Below are positions 36,801-45,650 of a stretch of DNA of 64,000 nucleotides, one piece after another. The translations under genes were made by a program, and so were the position numbers. The stretch comes from Elysia crispata (lineage: Eukaryota; Mollusca; Gastropoda; Plakobranchidae): the NCBI GenBank assembly GCA_033675545.1, contig JAWDGP010007418.1:60001-124000 (forward strand), read 5' to 3'. The first letter of the stretch is position 1; every line of letters begins with the position of its first letter. The notes under the pieces are model-generated. The model was not told the origin of the DNA. It ran no database searches and was given only the letters and a program-made list of their open reading frames with translations.

Positions 36801-39520
36801 TTGTTGTAGTTGTAGTTGTAGTTGTTGTAGTTGTAGTTGTAGTTGTAGTTGTTGTAGTTGTAGTTGTAGTTGTAGTTGTTGTAGTTGTAGTTGTAGTTGT
36901 TGTAGTTGTAGTTGTAGTTGTAGTTGTTGTAGTTGTAGTTGTAGTTGTAGTTGTTGTAGTTGTAGTTGTAGTTGTAGTTGTAGTTGTAGTTGTAGTTGTA
37001 GTTGTTGTAGTTGTAGTTGTAGTTGTAGTTGTTGTAGTTGTAGTTGTAGTTGTAGTTGTTGTAGTTGTAGTTGTAGTTGTTGTAGTTGTAGTTGTAGTTG
37101 TAGTTGTTGTAGTTGTAGTTGTAGTTGTAGTTGTAGGTGTAGGTGTAGTTGTAGTTGTAGTTGTAGTTGTAAGTGTAGTTGTAGTTGTAGTTGTAGTTGT
37201 AGTTGTAGTTGTAGTTGTTGTAGTTGTAGTTGTAGTTGTTGTAGTTGTAGTTGTAGTTGTAGTTGTAGTTGTAGTTGTAGTTGTAGTTGTTGTAGTTGTA
37301 GTTGTAGTTGTAGTTGTTGTAGTTGTAGTTGTAGTTGTAGTTGTTGTAGTTGTAGTTGTAGTTGTAGTTGTTGTAGTTGTAGTTGTAGTTGTAGTTGTTG
37401 TAGTTGTAGTTGTAGTTGTAGTTGTTGTAGTTGTAGTTGTAGTTGTAGTTGTTGTAGTTGTAGTTGTAGTTGTTGTAGTTGTAGTTGTAGTTGTTGTAGT
37501 TGTAGTTGTAGTTGTTGTAGTTGTAGTTGTAGTTGTAGTTGTAGTTGTAGTTGTTGTAGTTGTAGTTGTAGTTGTAGTTGTTGTAGTTGTAGTTGTAGTT
37601 GTAGTTGTTGTAGTTGTAGTTGTAGTTGTAGTTGTTGTAGTTGTAGTTGTAGTTGTAGTTGTTGTAGTTGTAGTTGTAGTTGTAGTTGTTGTAGTTGTAG
37701 TTGTAGTTGTTGTAGTTGTAGTTGTAGTTGTAGTTGTTGTAGTTGTAGTTGTAGTTGTTGTAGTTGTAGTTGTAGTTGTAGTTGTTGTAGTTGTAGTTGT
37801 AGTTGTAGTTGTTGTAGTTGTAGTTGTAGTTGTTGTAGTTGTAGTTGTAGTTGTAGTTGTTGTAGTTGTAGTTGTAGTTGTAGTTGTTGTAGTTGTAGTT
37901 GTAGTTGTTGTAGTTGTAGTTGTAGTTGTAGTTGTTGTAGTTGTAGTTGTAGTTGTAGTTGTTGTAGTTGTAGTTGTAGTTGTAGTTGTTGTAGTTGTAG
38001 TTGTAGTTGCTGTAGTTGTAGTTGTAGTTGTAGTTGTTGTAGTTGTAGTTGTAGTTGTAGTTGTTGTAGTTGTAGTTGTAGTTGTAGTTGTTGTAGTTGT
38101 AGTTGTAGTTGTAGTTGTTGTTGTAGTTGTAGTTCTAGTTGTTGTAGTTGTAGTAATTGTAGTTGTTGTAGTTCTAGTAGTTTTAGTTGTTGTAGTTGTA
38201 GTTGTAGTTGTTGTAGTTCTAGTAGTTTTAGTTGTTGTAGTTGTAGTTGTAGTTGTAGTTGTAGTTGTAGTTGTAGTTGTAGTTGTTGTAGTTGTAGTTG
38301 TAGTTGTAGTTGTTGTAGTTGTAGTTGTAGTTGTAGTTGTTGTAGTTGTAGTTGTAGTTGTTGTAGTTGTAGTTGTAGTTGTAGTTGTTGTAGTTGTAGT
38401 TGTAGTTGTAGTTGTTGTAGTTGTAGTTGTAGTTGTTGTAGTTGTAGTTGTAGTTGTAGTTGTTGTAGTTGTAGTTGTAGTTGTTGTAGTTGTAGTTGTA
38501 GTTGTAGTTGTAGTTGTTGTAGTTGTAGTTGTTGTAGTTGTAGTTGTAGTTGTAGTTGTAGTTGTAGTTGTAGTTGTAGTTGTAGTTGTTGTAGTTGTAG
38601 TTGTAGTTGTAGTTGTAGTTGTAGTTGTTGTAGTTGTAGTTGTAGTTGTAGTTGTAGTTGTTGTAGTTGTAGTTGTAGTTGTAGTTGTTGTAGTTGTAGT
38701 TGTAGTTGTAGTTGTTGTAGTTGTAGTTGTAGTTGTAGTTGTAGTTGTAGTTGTAGTTGTAGTTGTAGTTGTAGTTGTAGTTGTTGTAGTTGTAGTTGTA
38801 GTTGTAGTTATTGTAGTTGTAGTTGTAGTTGTAGTTGTAGTTGTTGTAGTTGTAGTTGTAGTTGTTGTAGTTGTTGTTGTAGTTGTTGTAGTTGATGTAG
38901 TTGTAGTTGTGGTTGTAGTTGTAGTTGTAGTTGTAGTTGTTGTTGTAGTTGTAGTTGTCGTTGTTGTAGTTGTAGTTATAGTTGTAGTTGTTGTAGTTGT
39001 AGTTGAAGTTATAGTTGTTGTAGTTGTAGTTGTAGTTGTAGTTGTAGTTGTAGTTGTAGTTGTTGTAGTTGTTGTAGTTGTAGTTGTAGTTGTTGTAGTT
39101 GTAGTTGTAGTTGTAGTTGTTGTTGTTGTAGTTGTAGTTGTAGTTGTAGTTGTAGTTGTTGTAGTTGTAGTTGTTGTAGTTGTAGTTGTAGTTGTAGTTG
39201 TTGTAGTTGTAGTTGTAGTTGTAGTTGTTGTAGTTGTAGTTGTAGTTGTAGTTGTAGTTGTTGTAGTTGTAGTTGTAGTTGTTGTAGTTGTAGTTGTAGT
39301 TGTAGTTGTTGTAGTTGTAGTTGTAGTTGTAGTTGTAGTTGTAGTTGTTGTAGTTGTAGTTGTAGTTGTAGTTGTTGTAGTTGTAGTTGTAGTTGTAGTT
39401 GTTGTAGTTGTAGTTGTAGTTGTAGTTGTTGTTGTAGTTGTAGTTGTAGTTGTAGTTGTTGTAGTTGTAGTTGTAGTTGTAGTTGTTGTAGTTGTAGTTG
39501 TAGTTGTAGTTGTAGTTGTA
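27841..39520 (+). repeat. Homogeneous 27-bp satellite, TTG plus four TTGTAG
   Basis: About 11.7 kb of nearly uniform array. The basic unit is TTG followed by TTGTAG four times (27 bases), seen as long runs with constant 27-base spacing of TTGTTG, for example 35,400-35,700 and 37,320-37,460. Units with three, five, six or more hexamers (21, 33, 39 bases) are mixed in, almost always multiples of three. The plus strand is nearly devoid of C across kilobases. Diverged patches lie at 29,401-29,540, 35,062-35,185, 35,759-35,812 and 38,125-38,235. Open frames up to 1,619 codons across it (Val-only, or a nine-residue Cys/Ser period) are not genes. Confidence 0.98.
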
Positions 39521-40388
39521 CTTGTTGTAATTGTAGTTGTATTTTTTGTAGTTGTAGTTGTACTTGTTTTTGTTGTAATTGTAATTGCATTAGTTGTAGT
39601 TGTAGTTGTAGTTGTAGTTGTAGTTGTTGTAGTTGTAGTTGTAGTTGTTGTAGTTGTAGTTGTAGTTGTTGTAGTTGTAGTTGTAGTTGTAGTTGTTGTA
39701 GTTGTAGTTGTAGTTGTAGTTGTTGTAGTTGTAGTTGTAGTTGTACTTCTTGTAGTTGTAGTTGTAGTTGTACTTGTACATTTTCTTGTTGTAGTGGTAC
39801 TTAAACGTATTTTAGTTGTAGTTGTAGTTGTTGTAGTTGTAGTTGTAGTTGTAGTTGTTGTAGTTGTAATTGTAGTTGTAGTTGTTGTAGTTGTAGTTGT
39901 AGTTGTAGTTTTTGTAGTTGTAGTTGTACTTGTACTTTTTGTAGTTGTTGTTAAAGTTTTAGTTATTCTGTACTTGTTGTAGTTTCAGTTGTATTTATTG
40001 TAGTTGTAGTTGTACTTCTACTTGTTATAGATGTAGTTGTACTTATACTTCTTGTAGTTCTACTTGTATTTGTTGTAGTTAAACTTGTACTAGTTGTAGT
40101 TGTAGTTGTAGTTGTACTTGTTTTAGTAGTAGTTGTAGTTGTACTTGTTTAAGTTGTAGTTGTACTTGTACTTCTTGTAGTTATAATTGTAATTATTGTA
40201 GTTGTAGTTGTACTTGTACTTGTTGTGGTTGTAATTGTAGTTGTACTTGTTGTAGTTGTAGTTGTGCTTGTATTTGTTGTATTTATAAGTGTACTTTTTG
40301 TAGTTGTACTTGTACTTTTAATTGTTGTACTTGTAGTTGTACTTGTACTTGTTGTAGTTGAACTTGTATTCGTTATAAATGTATTTGT
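39521..40388 (+). repeat. 27-bp satellite, TTGTAC-containing type (left segment)
   Basis: Here TTGTAC hexamers appear beside TTGTAG, as in the array to the right of the island, and substitutions become frequent. A homogeneous TTGTAG patch lies within it at 39,600-39,740. Repeat character ends at about 40,388, where unique sequence begins. Confidence 0.9.
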
Positions 40389-41335
40389 GAGGCGTTCTGG
40401 GCGAATCAGGCGGAAGTCGCACGACCTAGTTTTGAGATACAGGCCTTTGAAGATAGGAATCGACTTCAGAAACGAAATTTTTTTTTTCTTTTCAAATGAA
40501 AGATTATCCATTTCTACAACATTTCCAACCAGAAAGTATGCTGAATACAGCTTAATTTACGAGTAATTAAGATTTTTGTGAGGCTACCTCTTCCAAAAGT
40601 TGTTAAACTTTCTCTGTGTAAAGCAGATTTTGATGTTTTTCGGACATCTATAATCTAGACCTACATAGACTAATCCTATCATATTTGGTATCGTTGGAAA
40701 GGATTTTTAAAGAAGTATTCGGTTTCGCCCTCAACTTAGCGCCCTGGTTTAAATGCAATCAATGAAAGAACAGTAAATAGTGTAAACAAACCGAAGAAAA
40801 ATGTTCGATATGTTGCCAAATTAAATATTTTAAGGTCAAAATTTGCTTGACCCATGGACCAGTAGTTATACTAAAATGAAATTTAAAAACAGGAAAAAAA
40901 CATAAAAACAATATTTGTATTAAATTAGAAACACAACAATATGACAATAAGTGTAATAAATTGATTTAAACTTATTATAGATAAAAACATCATTATTCAC
41001 AACCTGAACTTTTTTTTAAACTACCATGGAGCATCAATTAACTGGCTACCGGAAATGTTGTTACCAAGGCCTGTCGAGGCTTTTTCTGTCGATCCTGATT
41101 CATCCTTTCTTCTGTCAATCCAGTTTCACTAGCGCAACGTTCAATCATTACGCACGTTCTATTTTTCTTCAGATAATAAATCCTTTTATTTGTTCGACTT
41201 CGTTGCAATATTTTCAAGGACAATTTTGTCAGCAAAACCCTTTGTTTACCTGCTTCTATCAACTCAAGTCAAGAGCTTTTAATCTAGACAAGCTACTAGA
41301 TCTAGATCTAGATCTACATAGAGATTTTTAACAAG
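40389..41335. other. Left part of unique island inside the satellite; putative 5' flank
   Basis: Unique AT-rich DNA upstream of the gene fragment. A CTAGATCTAGATCTAGATC run lies just before the start codon at about 41,296-41,316. I see no terminal inverted repeat matching the right end of the island and no confident promoter element. Open frames at 41,026-41,331 (both strands) lack motifs. Confidence 0.5.
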
Positions 41336-41525
41336 ATGGAGAAGTGTAATCATGACTTTGCTCATACCATCGCAAAATTTCTTAACCAGTCAAATGAAGC
41401 CAACATTCTCTCCGAAGGACTTGAGGATCTAATCCACGGGTATTTTCTTAATAATTCTGGTGATCAGTCTGATTGTGAAAGTGACGAAGATGATGACAAT
41501 ACTTTAGAAGCTGAAGAGGACACTG
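41336..41525 (+). CDS. Putative first exon of a transposon-derived gene (partial or decayed)
   Basis: ATG at 41,336 has a favourable context (AAG before, G after). The peptide starts MEKCNHDFAHTIAKFLNQSN and becomes strongly acidic (DCESDEDDDNTLEAEED). The frame meets a GTAATT donor after CACTG, leaving one base; the next exon begins with AT after TTTAACAG and restores GAT, so the acidic run continues in frame as DDDEF. This matching phase supports real exons. Acidic N termini of this kind occur in a large metazoan family of transposon-derived proteins whose C terminus is recognised in the third exon of this island. Function of the segment is unknown. Confidence 0.5.
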
Positions 41526-41828
41526 GTAATTGATCACTTGCTTTCAACTATCGAAGTTGAAGCCAACAAAGGTGAGCTAGATCTAGATCTAGGCCTCTCT
41601 CTAAAAAAGATGATAATTTTTTACTTGGTTTTACATAGACCTAGATTGAAAGCTACATTTTAAGACAGCAGATTAAATCAAATCCGTTTATCAGAAACAA
41701 AGAATTTAGATTTTGTTACAGCATGAAATAGATGTAGATTTATATCTACATGATTGCTGTTACTGTTAGTCTAATTCAATAATTTTGCCAGATGTTACGA
41801 GTTATCAAAATTGCTATATTTTTAACAG

Positions 41829-42022
41829 ATGATGATGAATTCACACCGCTTGTTGAAATGAATGAAACTCTTACTTGCCATTCTTACGATGTCGACCCTG
41901 ATTCAATGAAGGAAAAGAAAAGAATTGATGCCTTCTCCTGTGGCTGCAAACTCAAACATGTGGAGAATGGTACAGTCAGGAAGAGTTGCTGTACGCAACT
42001 GACAGTTGCTGAAATCTTGTGA
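41829..42022 (+). CDS. Putative second exon with Cys-rich motif, ending in an early stop
   Basis: The acceptor TTTAACAG precedes the exon. The frame reads DDDEFTPLVEMNETLTC, then KEKKRIDAFSCGCKL, then VRKSCCTQLTVAEIL and stops at 42,020-42,022. The C-x-C ... C-C ... L-T-x-x-E-I pattern resembles the short cysteine-rich start of the same transposon-derived family, which normally continues for several hundred residues. One base out of frame the sequence stays open as CEYAWNGHPCHK to an AAG|GTGATT donor at 42,053/42,054, so the stop may result from a one-base indel. Either way the central region of the family is absent. Confidence 0.45.
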
Positions 42023-42610
42023 ATACGCTTGGAATGGTCATCCATGCCACAAGGTGATTTAAGTTCAGATTTTAAATATAACTTCAAGTCATGATTAATA
42101 AAAAAAAATAAAAAAAACAAGCCTGTGCCATTAAAGAGCTCTTAACTTTGATCTGGCTAATAATTCGAATAAATTTAAACTGGTGATAATCAATTTTTTA
42201 TTACAACAAAGAGGATTTTGTTGCGACTGCACTAAACTCAACTAGACACCACCCAGGCCCCCACCCCCCAAAAAAATTCTAAAAAAAAAAAAAAAAAAAA
42301 ATAGCCATTTCATTCTTTTGAGTAAAACTGGCTTAAAGTTTGAAACAAAACATACTCTAAATAAAATTCTAGGACCTTAAAAAATGCTTTTCTGTAGTTT
42401 GATTTAAAATATTTTTTTAAAATACAAACCAACTGGTTGGCATGTATACATGATTATTTGGAAATTATTTTATGAAGCTTGATTATTACAATAGATTGAA
42501 GATTATTTGATTGATGCTATTTAATCAGCAATCAAGGTTTTTTCTTAACCCTTATTAAAAAAGGTAACAAACTTACAAAGTCTAATGATTTGATTGCTTT
42601 GTTTGTGCAG
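42023..42610. other. Intron or deletion site; no coding sequence seen
   Basis: AT-rich, with an A-rich homopolymer at about 42,280-42,301. This is where the several-hundred-residue core of the protein family should be encoded; nothing of it is recognisable. Confidence 0.5.
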
Positions 42611-42952
42611 ATTCCGCAACTTATGGGGAACGAGAAAGGCAATGTCTTTGTGCCACCTTATGACTCGCAGCAATTTTTCAAGGGGTGCGGTCGGCCACTT
42701 CAGGGAATCAAGAATCTGCAGCACTTCAGCCTCACTGCAGAACAACCTGGAGTTTGTGTCGGGAGGGTTGAGCAAGGTGGCCCAGCTGAAAGCAAGGTCA
42801 TCCTGACTTTGAACCCATCTGCATCCTTTCCTACAGAAATTGCTCCACCAGGGCTGTCTCATGAAAGGAGGAACTATTTGTTCCATAACATTCGTCAATA
42901 TGTTAAACCTGGGCTGGAGGACATCATGTGTCATAAGCCATCAATCATTTAA
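42611..42952 (+). CDS. Terminal exon of a transposon-derived protein (DUF7869-like C terminus)
   Basis: A clear acceptor (GCTTTGTTTGTGCAG) precedes an in-phase frame of 113 codons to TAA at 42,950-42,952. It reads IPQLMGNEKGNVFVPPYDSQ, a QHFSLTAEQPGV block, and SFPTEIAPPGLSHERRNYLF followed by HNIRQYVKPGLEDI. From memory, the series V-x-V-P-x-Y-D-W ... I-x-x-x-Q-H-F ... P-G-x-V ... P-x-G-L-S-x-x-R-x-x-Y-L-x-x-x-I-R is the C-terminal signature of a widespread metazoan and plant family of transposon-derived proteins, now filed, I believe, under DUF7869. The usual W after YD is S here. A double AATAAA follows the stop. The catalytic-looking core of the family is missing from the window. Confidence 0.6.
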   Translation: MPQLMGNEKGNVFVPPYDSQQFFKGCGRPLQGIKNLQHFSLTAEQPGVCVGRVEQGGPAESKVILTLNPSASFPTEIAPPGLSHERRNYLFHNIRQYVKPGLEDIMCHKPSII

Positions 42953-42962
42953 AATAAATAAA
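42953..42962 (+). promoter_or_regulatory. Overlapping polyadenylation signals
   Basis: AATAAA occurs at 42,953-42,958 and again at 42,957-42,962, immediately after the stop codon of the terminal exon. Position and sequence fit a cleavage/polyadenylation signal; with such a short 3' untranslated region the call depends on the exon being real. Confidence 0.5.
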
Positions 42963-43283
42963 TTAGACTGTTTATTCCTTTTGGAGTACCTGATATTTCA
43001 TTTGAATTAGGGTGAGTTGAAAATTAATTTTAAGAATATTCTTTGTTTTAGTGGTGCTTTTAAAACAAAGTCTTTTTTAGAGAGCGCATACTTCTTTTTT
43101 TCTTTCTTTTTCTTTTTTTTTTTTTTTTTTTGAACCGACCAGGCTTCCTCAACAAGTTTTTATTCACTGTACCTAATAATTAAAGCTTCAAGTTTAAAAA
43201 ATTTTTAGAATGTGTGAAAAAGTTGTGTATTACTATTAGGTTAGTCTTTACTTTGCAATTTAAAACAAATTTCTTCTCACCAA
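42963..43283. other. Right part of unique island, no gene
   Basis: AT-rich, with a long T-rich homopolymer near 43,097-43,131. It ends where the inverted satellite begins at about 43,284. Confidence 0.6.
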
Positions 43284-44033
43284 TGCAACAAGTACAAGTA
43301 CAACTACAGCTACAACAAGTATAACTACAACAATTACAAGTACAGCTACAACTACAACAAGAACAAGTATAACTACAACAAGTACAATACAACTACAACT
43401 ACAACAAGTACAAGTAAACTACGACTACAACTACAACAAGTACAAGTACAACTACAACTACAACAAATTCAAGTGCACCTACAAAAAGTACAAATATAAC
43501 TACAACTACAACAGGTACAAGTACAAGTACCACTAAAAAAAGTACAAGTTAAAACTACAACTACAACCAGTAAAAGTACAACTACAACTAATACATCGAC
43601 AGATACAACAAGTACAACTATAATTATAACTACAACTAGTTCAACTACAATTAAATCAAGTACAAGTAGAACTACTACTAAAACAAGTACAACTACAACA
43701 ACAACAAGTCAAACTACAATTACAACTGCAACAAGTACAAATATAACAACAAATACAACTGTTAGAAGTACAACTAAAACTACAGCAAGTACAACTACAA
43801 CTACATCAAGTACAAGTACAACTTCATACACAACAAGTACAATTACAACTACAACAAGTACAAGCACAACTTCAACTACAAAAAGTACAACTACAACAAG
43901 TACAATTACAACAAGTACAACTACTACTATAACAAGTACAAGTACAACTACAACTACACCAAGTACAAATACAACTACGACAAGTACAAGCATAACTACA
44001 ACTACAATAAATACAACTACAACAAGTACAACT
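43284..44033 (-). repeat. 27-bp TTGTAC-type satellite in inverted orientation
   Basis: The plus strand here reads ACAACTACAACAAGTACAAG, the reverse complement of the array on both sides. About 750 bases, moderately diverged. Its sub-type matches the GTAC-containing array to the right and the 870 bases left of the island. Confidence 0.95.
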
Positions 44034-44069
44034 TTTAGTTGTAATTGTAGTTGTACTTGTTGTAGTTGT
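44013..44069. repeat. Palindromic junction between oppositely oriented arrays
   Basis: Bases 44,013-44,033 and 44,049-44,069 are perfect 21-bp inverted copies separated by 15 bases. This is the point where the satellite flips from minus to plus orientation; partial complementarity continues outwards for hundreds of bases. Confidence 0.85.
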
Positions 44070-45400
44070 TATTGAACTTGTTCTATTTGTACTTGTACTC
44101 GTTGTAGTTCTAGCTGTACTTGAACTTGTTGTAGTTGTAGTTGTAGTTGTACATTTTTGCAGTTATAGTTGTGCCTGTACTTGATGTAGTTGTCATTGTA
44201 CCTGTTTTAGTTGTAGTTGTACTTGTACTTTTTATAGCAGTAGTTGTCGATGTTGTAGTTATACTTGTACTCGATGTAGTTGTAGTTGAATTTGGACTTG
44301 TTTTAGTTGTAGTTGTACTTGTACATGTTGTGGTTTAAGTTGTACTTGTAATTGTTGTAGTTTTACTTATTTTTGTTGTAGTTGTAGTTTTACTTGTACT
44401 TGTTGGAGATGTAGTTGTATTTGTACTTGTTGTAGTTATAATTGTACTTGTACTCGTTGTAGTTGTTGTTGTAATTGTACTTGTTGTAGTTGTAGTTGTA
44501 CTTGTAATTTGTAGTTGTAGTATTAGTTGTACTTGTGCTTGTTGTAATTGAAGTTGTACTTGTACACGTTGTAGTTGTAGTTTTACTTGTACTTGTTGTA
44601 GTTGTAGTTGTACTTGTAATTGTTGTAGTTGTAGTTGTGCTTAATGTAGTTCTACTTGTACTTGTTAAAGTTTTAGTTGTACTTGTAGTTGTATGAGTTG
44701 TAGTTTATCTTTTTGTAGTTTTAGTTGTCCTTGTACTCGTTGTAGTTGTAGTTGTACTAGTTGTATTTGTATTTATACTTGTACACGATGTAATTGTAAT
44801 TTTACTTGTTGTAGTTGTAGTTGAAACAGTAAATGTTTTAGCTGTAGTTGTACTTCTAAATATTGTTGTTATATTTGTACTTGGAATAGCTGTAGTTGTA
44901 CTTGTACTTGTTGTAGTTTTAAATGTATTTGTATTTGTTGTAGTTGTACTTGTCTTCGTTGTAGTTGTTTATAGCAGTAGTTGTATATGTTGTAGTTATA
45001 CTTGTACTCGTTGTAGTTGTTGTTGTAATTGTACTTGTTGTAGTTGAAGTTGTAGTTGTACTTGTTGTAGTTGTAGTTGTACTTGTACTTCTTGTAGTTA
45101 TAATTGTACTTTTTGTAGTTATGGTTGTACTTGTAATTGTTGTAGTTGTAATTGTCCTGGTTGTAGTTGTGCTTGTACTCATTGTAGTTGTAGTTGTACT
45201 TGTACTTGTTGAAGTTGTCGTTGTACTTGTCCTTGTTGTAGCTGTGGTTATACTTGTACTTATTGTAGGTGTACTTTATTTGTTGAAGTTAAAGTCGTAC
45301 ATGTACTTGTTAAAGTTGTAGTTGTACTTGTACTTGTTGTAGTTGTAGTTGCAGTTGTACTTGTACTTGTTGAAGCTGTAGTTGTACTTGTACTTGTTGT
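44034..45400 (+). repeat. 27-bp TTGTAC-type satellite
   Basis: The unit is TTG, two TTGTAG, two TTGTAC (27 bases), with 21-base units carrying one TTGTAC also common. Many substitutions. The array stops sharply at the AATAAT run at 45,401. Confidence 0.95.
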
Positions 45401-45650
45401 AATAATAATAATAATAATGATGAATTTATTTCCTAGCGCCTCTTCCTACTTGTAGGCTCGAAGCTCTTTACAATAATCTATTTACAAACGTTTAACATAG
45501 TGACACTAGTCTATAGTCTAAAACATAGTCCATTAACAATTCAAACAAATAGAAGAGGAAAAATAAATAAGTTACATGTACAAAGAAAATAAGAAAAGAC
45601 ATTGACAATAAGACAGATTTCTCAGACTAATTAAGGTTTTCATGTGCAGT
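45401..45650. mobile_element. Short non-autonomous insertion (SINE- or MITE-like) in the satellite
   Basis: Unique 250-base segment beginning with an AAT microsatellite (45,401-45,417) and then TCCTAGCGCC and GGCTCGAAGCTCTTTACAA. From memory, a microsatellite followed by TAGCGCC...GCTC-AAGCGCTTTACAA is a common terminal module of short interspersed elements in molluscs and other marine invertebrates. No coding frame and no clear target-site duplication, since the flanks are repetitive. Confidence 0.5.

Noticed and set aside
34336..38895. A 1,519-codon frame with a nine-residue Cys/Ser period resembling keratin-associated or metallothionein-like proteins
   Set aside because: The period is the 27-base satellite unit translated; the frame begins as poly-valine and changes to Cys/Ser where the repeat shifts register. 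No signal peptide, introns or unique sequence.
21727..40388. CRISPR-like regular repeats
   Set aside because: There are no unique spacers between units, no cas genes, and the host is clearly eukaryotic.
40389..43283. Terminal inverted repeats bounding the island as an intact DNA transposon
   Set aside because: The first and last tens of bases of the island do not match in inverted orientation; the inverted flanks are satellite sequence.
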